64,000 nucleotides of DNA from a virus. The stretch covers positions 62,001-126,000 of IMG/VR virus record IMGVR_UViG_3300030019_000003, one strand, 5' to 3'. The translations under genes and the position numbers were made by a program. Below, piece after piece: positions 10,901 to 19,231 of the stretch (position 1 is its first letter; each line of letters starts with the position of its first letter). Under the pieces are notes generated by a model, which saw only the letters and a list, made by a program, of their open reading frames with translations, was not told the DNA's origin and ran no database searches.

Positions 10901-12116
10901 TAAGAAAATAATGAAAAATCAGTACGTTACATTGGCACTTACTACGGATGGTGTCTTATACGGTAAGGGTTCAAATATGCAGGGTGGACTAGGTGCCGGG
11001 CCATATTCATTAACCTATACTAATTTCACACCACTTGGTATGACTGATGTCGTAGATTTCTGTTTAAGTTACACTTCCACATTTGTACTTAAATGGGACG
11101 GGACTGTTTATGTAACAGGTGGTAATGATAATGGTGAATTAGGTATTAATGCTATTGATGAATATGGCGATACCGTGACAGTATACGGGTTCACACCTAT
11201 AAGTATTAAAGCAACAGCTATAGCCGCAGGGTATAATAACTTTGCTATGATAGGAACAGCTGGCGATGTTTATGTTGCCGGATCAAATCAATATAATGCT
11301 TTTTTAAATAGTGGTTTTGCAAACGGCAATGATGATAATCATCCCGCATTAACACTGCTACCATTTAAAGCAACAGCTATAGCATTAAGCAGGCATAACC
11401 TAGTGATGATAAACCAAAGTGGTTTTTTAGTCGGCACAGGCGTTGGTAAATATCTTGGGGTTGGTTCTACAGAAGGGTATAGTTCTAATATAACTACTAG
11501 TATTAAACCTAAATATATAGTAGCGGGCGAGAGTTGTACTGGGTATATTACAGATACTGATGACTTTTACGTATCTGGCAGTAATACCGCCGGTGCTATT
11601 ATAAATACTAATATATGTGATACCGTTACTATACTATCTACATATACATTAGTGGCATCTGGTATTAAAACTATTAATATTAATGGTTATAACATGTTTG
11701 CTGCTAGTTATACTGGAGAAATTATAGGATCTGGTACCAATGGTTCAAAACTTCTAGGTAACACTGGACCATCTACGTCACAGCCATTTAAAAGAATAAC
11801 AAACTCTCTTACGGATCCTGATAGTAATCTTACAGCGAAATTTAATTATCGTGATAAGTATTACAGTGTTTATACGATTACGGTTGATACACCATTCCCT
11901 AGTATACCAACTTCATTGCACATCTTACCGAAGATGGAAATAGAAGGTATCGTGGATACAGTTAGTATAACAGGTGCCGTTACTAGTTCTGGTGTTGTTA
12001 CTTCAACATTTGCTACTACCGAATTTTCTCCAGTTGAGGCTGCTAGATTATTCTTTAGAACGCATCGTAAAGCAGCAATTACAAGTTTAAATTGTTCTTT
12101 CTATACAGTAAGTTAG
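7917..12116 (+). CDS. Giant RCC1-repeat fibre protein, third paralogue
   Basis: 1399 residues. It opens with a fibre-type N-terminus (LKIKSVGGGSLTIKPSD...VITLPENGGDL), followed by a fibronectin III-like repeat (about 60-160; YKGQHLSTEWKIALDANF and IKCRYNTPLYVSEWSG), Ig-like stretches, the small linker module (YVDDRGFKIKSGDML), a first propeller whose blades are strongly decayed (only YVKGINTYSQLGTGN and KVAGTNSLFQFG are clear), a second linker (FRVNGKEIDVNVGD) and a better-kept second propeller (YGKGSNMQGGLGAG, YVTGGNDNGELGIN, YVAGSNQYNAF, YVSGSNTAGAI). It ends with IPTSLHILPKMEIEG, matching the tails of the other two. The decay of blades compared with its paralogues suggests divergence of the binding surface. 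AAAGGAAAG precedes the start. Confidence 0.78.
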   Translation: MSKGLKIKSVGGGSLTIKPSDSADVVITLPENGGDLAGESDLTAGIDAIVSTTVSSVAFIEKPAVTSPLLDAIDFTGVITTTPFKTIGNYKGQHLSTEWKIALDANFTNMVLDSTDIINLEAITIAAGIGVKYFIKCRYNTPLYVSEWSGVVSATGKGIIIDAPVLNTVPISAIDQNGFPYKDVRFRDISGYGYTEKDGVALTSYGLYFIYGTSLADLNTKIAAFDAGTATWESLSPVNNNMTIVPNSYVSTVITPDYNQTLYVAAGYTAVYGASAVLHGKFSSPFTITGLTQLVVPVVAGDSIGYEFNTSTLTISNYSSKTDLQGYTINVTLGSIVRTGNTLKWSLPAVTADTQATITISNYSLTSAVATSPVYSKTITAKNVNGTITTNWVEDVYRLRSGNLIARTAADTHNGATAGAAMVDILNHTKTSTTSTLYVDDRGFKIKSGDMLINEIGDEVIVDTVVDDGVREYVFDNTTSKIYADNTHGNAASTGCVVKSDGTLYYGAFTKYNPSVQFNAEEGKKYLDDTCNFIKLPFKAKYVYFNSHIAGSGYAIDSTGCLWTIGNTAPFFYATGYTTPTMNTWRKTQTIVIDFYNRWIIGNDNNMYDVFATNITAIAVRVWRIVRGSNADLPVIGCISTEANTLYVKGINTYSQLGTGNNTTAANFVSTGLSVVDAVFVGDENNIYGTVCIEQTTNLVKVAGTNSLFQFGALLATSTTYLNFTSLGIHATHLYYLIYGHALQTVSNGLYISPNAIDPVNATYNSTIGWKTTALACTDLNSYAALMSDGYWYANDSSRDGCWYGKGDSRANYKITPNANFTTPTGVFGRISDLNPYKPNLYVTSKTPYFAAVPKRLFVADTQFNIYVDKHTNTATNIKQIGCSYSELYMNILYKYPLTVTNTNTTTSFRVNGKEIDVNVGDRVVDVNGNIRNVAAVSKSTLTKQPFCPSIGQNIITSTDFNSFISASDKTYEFKTNGYYDEGSVEGISPYPLVFKKIMKNQYVTLALTTDGVLYGKGSNMQGGLGAGPYSLTYTNFTPLGMTDVVDFCLSYTSTFVLKWDGTVYVTGGNDNGELGINAIDEYGDTVTVYGFTPISIKATAIAAGYNNFAMIGTAGDVYVAGSNQYNAFLNSGFANGNDDNHPALTLLPFKATAIALSRHNLVMINQSGFLVGTGVGKYLGVGSTEGYSSNITTSIKPKYIVAGESCTGYITDTDDFYVSGSNTAGAIINTNICDTVTILSTYTLVASGIKTININGYNMFAASYTGEIIGSGTNGSKLLGNTGPSTSQPFKRITNSLTDPDSNLTAKFNYRDKYYSVYTITVDTPFPSIPTSLHILPKMEIEGIVDTVSITGAVTSSGVVTSTFATTEFSPVEAARLFFRTHRKAAITSLNCSFYTVS

Positions 12117-12140
12117 CGGGGTAATTCCCCGCTATAATTT
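12114..12140 (+). terminator. Hairpin overlapping the stop of the third RCC1 gene
   Basis: TAGCGGGG and CCCCGCTA form a perfect 8-bp GC-rich stem around TAATT; ATAATTTAAGG follows. The stop codon lies at the stem base. The T tail is short, so read-through into the next fibre gene is likely. Confidence 0.6.
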
Positions 12141-12151
12141 AAGGATCATAT

Positions 12152-13750
12152 ATGCAAATAAAAACAAATGGAAACATTTCAAACATCAATATCGGATCTA
12201 TTCCAGATGATAGAGAGATCATTTTTAGCTCAAGTTCGATATCTCCTATTACTAAAAGTACTTTGGGTATTAAACTTAGTGGTTTAACTATAAAGAATAC
12301 TGTGGTGACTTCTCCTATTTCACAACCAGAGATTATTGATTCTGAGAAATTAGGATATGTATCTACATCTTCTTATGCTGTGAGCGACGGTTTTGTAGAA
12401 CCCCATGTTAGTACAAGTTGGATCATTAGTTCTACATTAGATAAAGCAACTGCTGGAAATGGTGATATCGCCAATGTTGCTAAATCAACAAGTTATTTAA
12501 CAGATTTTCCTAATAGTTTATTAAACTATGGTGGCACGTATTTTGTTAAAGCAAAACATCATAGTGCGAGTTATGACTCCGATTGGTCTATTGTTAAAGA
12601 AGTTAGTATTACTGATAAGTATATACAAACACCAACCATAACACTTGTTGATTCTAACATACTCGCGGCAACTCTCTCACCAGTTTTAACAATTACGGCA
12701 TTTAGAGCTGAAGGATTTACAGATACTCTTAAGGCTATTACTGTATTAGTAAGTGAAGATAGTAACTTTACATATGGCGTACCTTATACGGTAACAACAC
12801 CAACGATTACCTTAGAAGCATTAACACCTGGTACTGAGTATTTTGTTAAAGCAAAAATGCTTGGAGAGACACTAGAATCTGAATGGTCAGATGTTATTAG
12901 TTTTACAACAATGTTTAAAACAGAGAAGCCAGTTATAACAGGTGATACATCAGGATATGAAAACAACGTAGTTGTTATTACGATTACTAATTATAACCCT
13001 GAATTGTTATATTCTATATCTTTAACAGGTGGAACCAGTGAACAAGATGGTGATAAGATAAATTGGAAGTTACCTGTTGTTAATACTACAATCGATACCT
13101 ATACTGAAACACATACTTTACAAGTTGTAGCTTTGAATCTCAAAGATTCATTAGGCTTAAGCGATATTACAAGTCATGATGTGCTGGTAATGAATATTCC
13201 TGCCAGTGTAGACTATTTGTTTAATTATCCTACAGTTATGGTAAATGGATTTCATTCTGCTGTTTCAGGTATGAATAAATTTATAACAACAAAAACGATT
13301 GATCAACCAGAAAGTGATACTCCATTTGTTTCTGTTAGAGATATTATCTGTGTCGAAAATGCTGTTACGATACTTGATCCGTTACGTAGAAGTTTTGGGC
13401 CTACGACTATTTTTAACTATAATGAAAGTGTCTATATTCCTAAAGCAGGTGATATTCTCTTTACAGATACGAGTGCAATGTTATACGTTCTAAGTGTTGA
13501 TATTGAGAATAAAACATTTACAGTTAACAATGAGGTGGCAGTTTACAGTAAGATATTTAAACCTGCTAGTATGAATATAGGTATAGATACAGCTACTATA
13601 GTAAGAGCTTCTTATGTTGATGGTTTATTACAAACTTACTATGGTGAACTTGTAGTAGAAGAGACGTACTCATTAACACTTATTGTCGAGACATTAACTG
13701 GAAACACTGTTATGAATGTTTCTGGATCAATTTGTAAGAAGGCGGTGTAA
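12152..13750 (+). CDS. Fibronectin-like fibre protein without propeller
   Basis: 532 residues. N-terminal segment (QIKTNGNISNINIGSIPDD) resembles the starts of the RCC1 fibre genes. Two fibronectin III-like repeats follow (about 60-150 and 155-250; motifs HVSTSWIISSTLDKA, YFVKAKHHSASYDSDWS, YFVKAKMLGETLESEWSDVISF), then an Ig-like stretch (about 255-350) and a C-terminal part with the fibre linker motif (VYIPKAGDILFTD). It is built from the same modules as its neighbours but lacks RCC1 blades. The stop is directly followed by the next ATG. Tail-fibre or baseplate-decoration role is inferred. Confidence 0.7.
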   Translation: MQIKTNGNISNINIGSIPDDREIIFSSSSISPITKSTLGIKLSGLTIKNTVVTSPISQPEIIDSEKLGYVSTSSYAVSDGFVEPHVSTSWIISSTLDKATAGNGDIANVAKSTSYLTDFPNSLLNYGGTYFVKAKHHSASYDSDWSIVKEVSITDKYIQTPTITLVDSNILAATLSPVLTITAFRAEGFTDTLKAITVLVSEDSNFTYGVPYTVTTPTITLEALTPGTEYFVKAKMLGETLESEWSDVISFTTMFKTEKPVITGDTSGYENNVVVITITNYNPELLYSISLTGGTSEQDGDKINWKLPVVNTTIDTYTETHTLQVVALNLKDSLGLSDITSHDVLVMNIPASVDYLFNYPTVMVNGFHSAVSGMNKFITTKTIDQPESDTPFVSVRDIICVENAVTILDPLRRSFGPTTIFNYNESVYIPKAGDILFTDTSAMLYVLSVDIENKTFTVNNEVAVYSKIFKPASMNIGIDTATIVRASYVDGLLQTYYGELVVEETYSLTLIVETLTGNTVMNVSGSICKKAV

Positions 13751-13751
13751 T

Positions 13752-15620
13752 ATGGGTAACATACTCTTATACGGAGATAATAATAAAAACACTACAACTA
13801 TTATTGTTCCAGCAGCAGGCGGGGATTATATATTCCCAACTACTAATTTAGTATCAGAAGATTCTGCTGCTTTAGAAGTAGTGAAACGAACAAATGATGT
13901 TTTAGTAAAAGTAGGTGGAATATCTAAACCAAGTATCATAACTCCCCTTGTTGGTATATTAGGATTTACAGGTTATGTAAAAACTGATGATTTTAGTTTA
14001 ACAGGATCTTATAAAGGTCAACATGTTAATACTGATTGGGAGTTAGGTTTAGATCCAGATTTTGTAAATCTTATGGATAGTAGTTATAACAATGCTACTG
14101 ATTTAACGGCACATACATTTAAAATAACAGATCCAAGTTATAAAGTATATGTAAGATGTAGATTTAGATCTGGTACATATACCAGTGATTGGTCTGATAC
14201 TGTTCAAGTCACAACGGTGAATGCCTATATTGCTACTCCTGCTTTAACAGCAACGGATACCAGTGATGCTAGTAATCATTTGTTTACTATTAACGGAACA
14301 GTATTCGCACCTGTTAACGTTGATATGGAAGCTCATATTAAAACACGATGGGTTGTTAGTTTAGACAGTGATTTTAAAACAACTCTGTATGATGTTAAAA
14401 CAACAGATTTAGTATCAACTGTTTTAGGTAAAACAGGATCTATTAATATTGAACTTCTTAGAGGTAAGACTTACTATGTCAAATGTAAATACATGGGTGA
14501 ATTTTATAACAGCGGGTGGTCTAATACGGTAATTATTTCTGTAAAGGCTATAACAATTGCCCCAGTTGTAACAGGTCCAGCCTATGGCGTAGAGGGTACT
14601 ACGGTTAATGTTATTATTAACAATTTTAATCCTAACTATAAGTATACGGTATTAAAACAAACAGGTAGCTACGTTATAGACAGCGGAGTCATTAGTTATA
14701 CTTTACCCTATGTTGACAATGATACTGACATTACTTTATCTGTTATTGCAGAAGATGTTATAGCAGGTAGTTTAGAATCACCACATACTGATTTTAAAAT
14801 CAGAGTTCTTAATAGAGCTTTTGTAGCTGATACTAGTTTAGTATTTGATCCTACCACGTTCTCTACAGCTATTGGTAAAACAAATATGAGTTTTGTTACT
14901 AGTGGTATGACGTTTAACAAGAATATTAATATTTTCAATAATCATCTTGTTTCTTCTAAAGATGTTATTTGGATTAACAATAAACTTATTAATCTTAAAC
15001 CAGGTGATATTCTTATAGATGATTTAAAAAATGAGATTATTGTTGGCACTGTTAAGTTTGCTGGTGATTATATCAATACTAATGGTGGGTATTATGGAAC
15101 CTATTGGATAGTTCCTGCTATACCTATAGATAGAGTTCCGTTAACACTTTATTTAAAGCATGGTCGAGCTGTGAGTAATATCGCTATGCAAAGTATTACA
15201 GAAAAAGACTTTGTAGGCTTTGGGTCATTTACCGTAACTGAATCAACCAGTAACGCATTGGTTTCAGTATCAGATGATAGAAAAACATTAACGTTAAATA
15301 TTCAACCTTTTGTGGATATGGTATTGCATACTAATCTTGATACTTATTTAGTAGCTACTACTAACGATGTTGATGGTAAGGTAACATTAAATGATCCGTT
15401 AGACCAGGGCGTTACTGTTATTAATGCATTAACATCAGTGGTCATTAATAATGAGTCTGCGACACCTCTAAGTTCTACTTATAGTAATGATGGTTTAACT
15501 ATGACAACTACATTTGCTGCGGGTGAGCTTATTAGTACACGAACACTTCTTGTTGAGTTTGAAGTTCCTAACAATCATACTCTTGAGATTGTTAATATTC
15601 CTATTACTAAACAAGGGTAA
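13752..15620 (+). CDS. Fibronectin-like fibre protein without propeller, second copy
   Basis: 622 residues. I place the start at 13752 (MGNILLYGDNN), one base after the upstream stop and behind AAGAAGG, rather than at an in-frame ATG 36 bases upstream that lies inside the previous gene. Order: N-terminal fibre segment (TTTIIVPAAGGDYIFP), two fibronectin III-like repeats (YKGQHVNTDWELGLDPDF, YVRCRFRSGTYTSDWSD; IKTRWVVSLDSDF, YYVKCKYMGEFYNSGWSN), an Ig-like stretch (about 275-365), linker module (WINNKLINLKPGDIL) and a C-terminal beta-rich domain. Strongly paralogous to the upstream gene. Translation is probably coupled to it. Confidence 0.7.
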   Translation: MGNILLYGDNNKNTTTIIVPAAGGDYIFPTTNLVSEDSAALEVVKRTNDVLVKVGGISKPSIITPLVGILGFTGYVKTDDFSLTGSYKGQHVNTDWELGLDPDFVNLMDSSYNNATDLTAHTFKITDPSYKVYVRCRFRSGTYTSDWSDTVQVTTVNAYIATPALTATDTSDASNHLFTINGTVFAPVNVDMEAHIKTRWVVSLDSDFKTTLYDVKTTDLVSTVLGKTGSINIELLRGKTYYVKCKYMGEFYNSGWSNTVIISVKAITIAPVVTGPAYGVEGTTVNVIINNFNPNYKYTVLKQTGSYVIDSGVISYTLPYVDNDTDITLSVIAEDVIAGSLESPHTDFKIRVLNRAFVADTSLVFDPTTFSTAIGKTNMSFVTSGMTFNKNINIFNNHLVSSKDVIWINNKLINLKPGDILIDDLKNEIIVGTVKFAGDYINTNGGYYGTYWIVPAIPIDRVPLTLYLKHGRAVSNIAMQSITEKDFVGFGSFTVTESTSNALVSVSDDRKTLTLNIQPFVDMVLHTNLDTYLVATTNDVDGKVTLNDPLDQGVTVINALTSVVINNESATPLSSTYSNDGLTMTTTFAAGELISTRTLLVEFEVPNNHTLEIVNIPITKQG

Positions 15621-15657
15621 CTATAGAGCGCAACTGCGCTCTATAGTCTCTTTTTAA
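15621..15657 (+). terminator. Rho-independent terminator after the fibre run
   Basis: Perfect 11-bp stem CTATAGAGCGC / GCGCTCTATAG with an AACT loop, then TCTCTTTTTAATTTTTT. It closes the run of fibre genes beginning at 12152. Confidence 0.88.
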
Positions 15658-15686
15658 TTTTTTAATCTTAATATAAAGGAAGTAAA

Positions 15687-16364
15687 ATGGTAGATATTAC
15701 AAATATAGATAGTAAGATAGCTAGCATCAGTGACAAGTATAAATATGTTTTAGATTATCTAAAAGATGCAGAAGGTAATGTTGTTGAACGTAATCCAGGC
15801 GAATCTGATATTACTGCACCTTTAGGTGTTTATAGAAAAGAACATCCTAATGCTGATGTGTTTGTGTACATCGATAGTGTTGCTAAAGCAGTAACAAGTG
15901 ATCCATCAACAGCATGGAGCGCTTCTACTATTGCTAAGGTAGATAGTTTAGTAGATAAGAAAGTATGTTATTATTTAGCATATCTTTATTACAGTGATTT
16001 TTATAAATCTGCCGCATTAGATTATTATGATGCTGAAGTAGCTATTGCTATTGTTAGTATTTATGCTAATAGTCCATTGCTATGTAACACATCAGTTCAA
16101 AAAGCGGTTAACACCATGGGTGTTAAGAATTATATACATCTTGATAATGGCCCTCTTAAAGTAGATGGCGGTGTTGGTTCTGGTACTAAAAGTGAACTAA
16201 CTGAAATTGATGGATTATCAAAAGATGTTAATTACTCTTTTAGACTTTTGATTCTTCACCATGTTAAAACAGGATACCTTACATTATATCTTGGTAATAT
16301 TGATAAATTTTGTACCTTTATTAAAGGTTGGTTTAATCGTGTTGATAACTTATTAGCACTATAA
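15687..16364 (+). CDS. Glycoside hydrolase family 108-like lysozyme domain protein
   Basis: 225 residues. The pattern follows GH108 (zliS-type N-acetylmuramidases): an N-terminal helix ending in the Glu motif (E29 in KDAEGNVVE, where the family has EGG), then NPGESDITAPLGVYRKEHP in place of the family's DPGG-T-YGI, a helical YYLAYLYYSDFY stretch, VSIYANSPLLCNTSVQKAVN for the avnsG...LQ segment, DGGVGSGTKSEL for DG-iGp-T, and a C-terminal GWFNRVDNL for GW-nRv. If active it cuts the glycan strand of peptidoglycan. The glycines after the Glu and the DPGG motif are altered, so activity is uncertain. Located in the tail cluster, it could act at entry rather than lysis. AAGGAAG precedes the start. 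Confidence 0.55.
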   Translation: MVDITNIDSKIASISDKYKYVLDYLKDAEGNVVERNPGESDITAPLGVYRKEHPNADVFVYIDSVAKAVTSDPSTAWSASTIAKVDSLVDKKVCYYLAYLYYSDFYKSAALDYYDAEVAIAIVSIYANSPLLCNTSVQKAVNTMGVKNYIHLDNGPLKVDGGVGSGTKSELTEIDGLSKDVNYSFRLLILHHVKTGYLTLYLGNIDKFCTFIKGWFNRVDNLLAL

Positions 16365-16373
16365 GGAAATAGT

Positions 16374-16757
16374 ATGGGTGATACAGTAACCACAACAACA
16401 ACTGCAGCTGAAACAGCTGTAGAAAATAATTACCCTTATTCTTCAGCAACAGGATTAGATCCAACTGTAGGAGTAACAGATGGTGTAGTAGATGTTACTA
16501 CACGTATACGTAGACCGAACTTTGAAACAATAGCTCAAAACCTAGCAGCATTTCCTTCTAGAGAATTATATCCTGAAGCTAATTTAAAAGTAAAAACATT
16601 CTATATAACAGCAACATCAACAATTACATTAACAACAGATTGGCGTGTTAAAGGCACTGTTGTTAAAACATTAGCAGGGGATACTGGTCTTACAACAGGG
16701 TTAACTAAAACCGTTGTAAGAGTTAAAGGTAAGGTTAAGGATACGGTTTACAGCTAA
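16374..16757 (+). CDS. Unknown 127-aa small tail-cluster protein
   Basis: Not recognised. Begins with a run rich in Thr and Ala (TVTTTTTAAETAVENN), then a mixed region RRPNFETIAQNLAAFPSRELYPE and a C-terminal beta-rich part with alternating Thr, Val and Lys (ITATSTITLTTDW...VVRVKGKVKDTV). It starts 9 bases after the lysozyme-like gene behind AAGGAAA and is probably co-transcribed with it. Composition suggests a structural or decoration protein. No membrane segment. Confidence 0.6.
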   Translation: MGDTVTTTTTAAETAVENNYPYSSATGLDPTVGVTDGVVDVTTRIRRPNFETIAQNLAAFPSRELYPEANLKVKTFYITATSTITLTTDWRVKGTVVKTLAGDTGLTTGLTKTVVRVKGKVKDTVYS

Positions 16758-16821
16758 ACCATTTTAAATGAGACATATTGTCTAACATTACGTAATGATT
16801 ATGATTAAAAAGAGGTGAGAA

Positions 16822-18105
16822 ATGGCAGGAATTTCATTTACTACTGAGGCAGTTATTGTTGATGGTGTAAGTACTAGTTTCGCAGGACTCTATAGCGCAT
16901 CACAAGCTGCAGGAAATACGTTAGTTACAAAGTCAGGTAGTATTTATGTGGTTAACGCTAATATTGTTTTAAAGAATAATGCTAAGTTATCAGATACCTC
17001 TAAAACGGTCTCTATTCTAGGCGAGTCATTCGATATACAATATGGGTCTACGTTTCAAGTCGGTACCAAATACAGTAACTCATCTGTAGGCAATGGCTGT
17101 ACCATTTCGATGCCTAACCTCATAAATGAATATGGCTTTGGAGGTCTTGATCCGACTAACTCCGGTAACTTTTTATGTTATGGGTCGATAGTAGATGCTT
17201 ATTGTTATTGGAGCTTCTTTAAGGGAACTAACATTGTTGATATCATTCAGTCTACGATTGACGGTTATGGTAGGGTCTCTGGTCCTACTAGTGCATTACG
17301 CACAGTAACTATTAGACGTGCTCATGGTAAATACGGTGCTTTGTTACCTTCTGATAATATAGCAGCCTACAGCAATGTAACCATTCTAGACGTTGATGCT
17401 TATAATGTTGCTGACGATTTACCGGATTTAAGAAACCTATATACATTAGATGGTAATACTAGCACGACATCGTCGAGCATAGATATTTACTATGTTGATG
17501 CGAAATATGCCTATTCAGACTTGTTAACTGTTTTGGATTCAGAAGTAAGTAAACCCATTAAGTTATATGGCGGAAGCGTTGATAATGGGTATAACATTTC
17601 TAGATCGGATCCTAACAAGAATGACTTTTATCATTTGTTAAAGTTTTCACCGTATATTCAAAATACGGATGGTGTTAGATTAACAAAGATACCTGTTGTT
17701 ATTAAAAACAAGTTAGGGGTTGTTGAATTCAGTGGTGTCACAGGTGATGACGGTTCCATAGACGTGTGGCTAACCCGATATCAAGATCTAGCAGGTCCAA
17801 CTGTTGGAGAGTACCTTACGCCGCATACAGTAACAGTTACCTATAACGGTGAGGATATAGTTTCAATTGTTAATATGACTGATAACTTAGAGGATTTTCC
17901 TTTAATTATGCACCCACAGTTGACTATTAATTCTGACAGTTTAGCGACATTGCTTACAAGTGTTGTTATGGCGGCTAATACGAAGTTAGAAGAAGATCTA
18001 GGTCTTATTTCAAATGCTACTAATACAATCTTATTAGCAGTGAGTGATAAAGTAACGGCTACAGATACTATTCTTAAGCGTAATGGTATTACTATAAAGT
18101 TATAA
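16822..18105 (+). CDS. Putative beta-solenoid tail or spike protein with Ig-like C-terminus
   Basis: 427 residues. The first 270 residues are short beta-strand-like repeats (TVSILGESFDIQYGSTFQVG, STIDGYGRVSG, NVTILDVDAYNV) reminiscent of right-handed beta-helix spike proteins. Residues 285-360 look like an Ig-like or carboxypeptidase-regulatory-like domain (IPVVIKNKLGVVEFSGVTGDDGSIDVWL), and the last 60 residues are a predicted coiled coil (LATLLTSVVMAANTKLEEDLG). Preceded by AGAGGTGAG. No enzymatic motif stands out; a receptor-binding or baseplate protein is the best guess. Confidence 0.55.
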   Translation: MAGISFTTEAVIVDGVSTSFAGLYSASQAAGNTLVTKSGSIYVVNANIVLKNNAKLSDTSKTVSILGESFDIQYGSTFQVGTKYSNSSVGNGCTISMPNLINEYGFGGLDPTNSGNFLCYGSIVDAYCYWSFFKGTNIVDIIQSTIDGYGRVSGPTSALRTVTIRRAHGKYGALLPSDNIAAYSNVTILDVDAYNVADDLPDLRNLYTLDGNTSTTSSSIDIYYVDAKYAYSDLLTVLDSEVSKPIKLYGGSVDNGYNISRSDPNKNDFYHLLKFSPYIQNTDGVRLTKIPVVIKNKLGVVEFSGVTGDDGSIDVWLTRYQDLAGPTVGEYLTPHTVTVTYNGEDIVSIVNMTDNLEDFPLIMHPQLTINSDSLATLLTSVVMAANTKLEEDLGLISNATNTILLAVSDKVTATDTILKRNGITIKL

Positions 18106-18146
18106 AGTTATTTAATTTAAAAAACTCTTTTAAAAGGTATGACACA

Positions 18147-19175
18147 ATGAGAAAACAAAATATCCCTTTCGGAATTCTTATCGAACTTTCACCAGATGCA
18201 ACTGGCTTGGCTGCAACATTCCTAGCGAAATATCGTTTACAAAATGCAACAGGTGAATGGACAACTTTACCAGGTACATTTGTTGAACTTAAACCAGGTA
18301 CTTATGAACTTGCTGCAACATTTACAACTGTTGGTACATACAACGTTCTTCTAGAGTCTAGCGATGCAAGCATTGATAGTAACTCTATGGTTCTTGTTAT
18401 TGGTAAAGCAAGTATTGATGATGTTTATGACGTTGTTACTGCTGCAAGTACAGAGATCGGTCTTATCAAGGACAAAGTTAACTCTTTGGATACAACCGCA
18501 CTAAGTACAATTCAATCAGGTGTTTCTAACGCTATCTCATTGCTTAACGAATTAAGCAATATGGTTGGTAATACTGAAGTTGCAAGTATTACAGCTCTTA
18601 AAGACTTGTTGATCGCTATCGGTAATAGTGAAGATGCCCAAACTGGTCTTATCAATGCTATCAGAAGTATTTCTGACGGTATCAAAGAGATCTTGATGGG
18701 TCAAGATCAGTTCCTTGCTGATGGTACAACTCCAAACCCTAACTACCAAGCAACTAACGTTGAGCTTAAAGCTTTAATCGTTGCTTCTGTTGACGCTATG
18801 AAAGCTGATATCACTGCTGCTCAAGCTGCTATTATTGCAGATGCTCAAGCTACACGTGATCTTATCGTTACTAAACTTACAGGTGTTAAAACTGTAGTTG
18901 ACGCTAACGCAACTCTTCTTGGTGACAGTACCGCAGGTCTTGTTGCTATTAGAGCTGTTTTAGATCAAATCGCTACAAACACTGCAGGTGGAACAAATAC
19001 AATCATCGACGCATTGAACAATGCTGAGAATGGTCTTGCTGTTCTTAAAGCACAAACTGTTAGTATCCTTACAGCTATTGCTGGTGTTGATACTAAAGTA
19101 TCAAGTATTGCTACAGACGTTACAGCTCTTAAAGCAGCTGGTGGCGCTTCTACCAAGATTTCAGTCGTTATGTAA
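18147..19175 (+). CDS. Ig-head plus long coiled-coil structural protein, probably abundant
   Basis: 342 residues. Residues 1-90 look like an Ig-like beta-sandwich (FVELKPGTYELAATFTTVGTYNVLL); residues 95-330 are heptad-patterned helices (TIQSGVSNAISLLNELSNM, VELKALIVASVDAMKAD), suggesting a trimeric fibre shaft. Codon use differs from neighbours: CTT, ATC, AAC and GCT replace the usual TTA, ATT and AAT, as expected for a highly translated structural gene. It ends at one of the best terminators in the window. The same head-plus-coil plan is seen in the genes at 19232 and 21789. Confidence 0.65.
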   Translation: MRKQNIPFGILIELSPDATGLAATFLAKYRLQNATGEWTTLPGTFVELKPGTYELAATFTTVGTYNVLLESSDASIDSNSMVLVIGKASIDDVYDVVTAASTEIGLIKDKVNSLDTTALSTIQSGVSNAISLLNELSNMVGNTEVASITALKDLLIAIGNSEDAQTGLINAIRSISDGIKEILMGQDQFLADGTTPNPNYQATNVELKALIVASVDAMKADITAAQAAIIADAQATRDLIVTKLTGVKTVVDANATLLGDSTAGLVAIRAVLDQIATNTAGGTNTIIDALNNAENGLAVLKAQTVSILTAIAGVDTKVSSIATDVTALKAAGGASTKISVVM

Positions 19176-19182
19176 TCTTTCA

Positions 19183-19215
19183 ACACAGGGGTCACAACCC
19201 CTGTGTGATTTTTTA
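19183..19215 (+). terminator. Rho-independent terminator
   Basis: Perfect 10-bp stem ACACAGGGGT / ACCCCTGTGT, CACA loop, then GATTTTTT. Placed just behind the probably abundant coiled-coil gene. Confidence 0.92.
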
Positions 19216-19231
19216 AGTATAAAGGTGTCGT

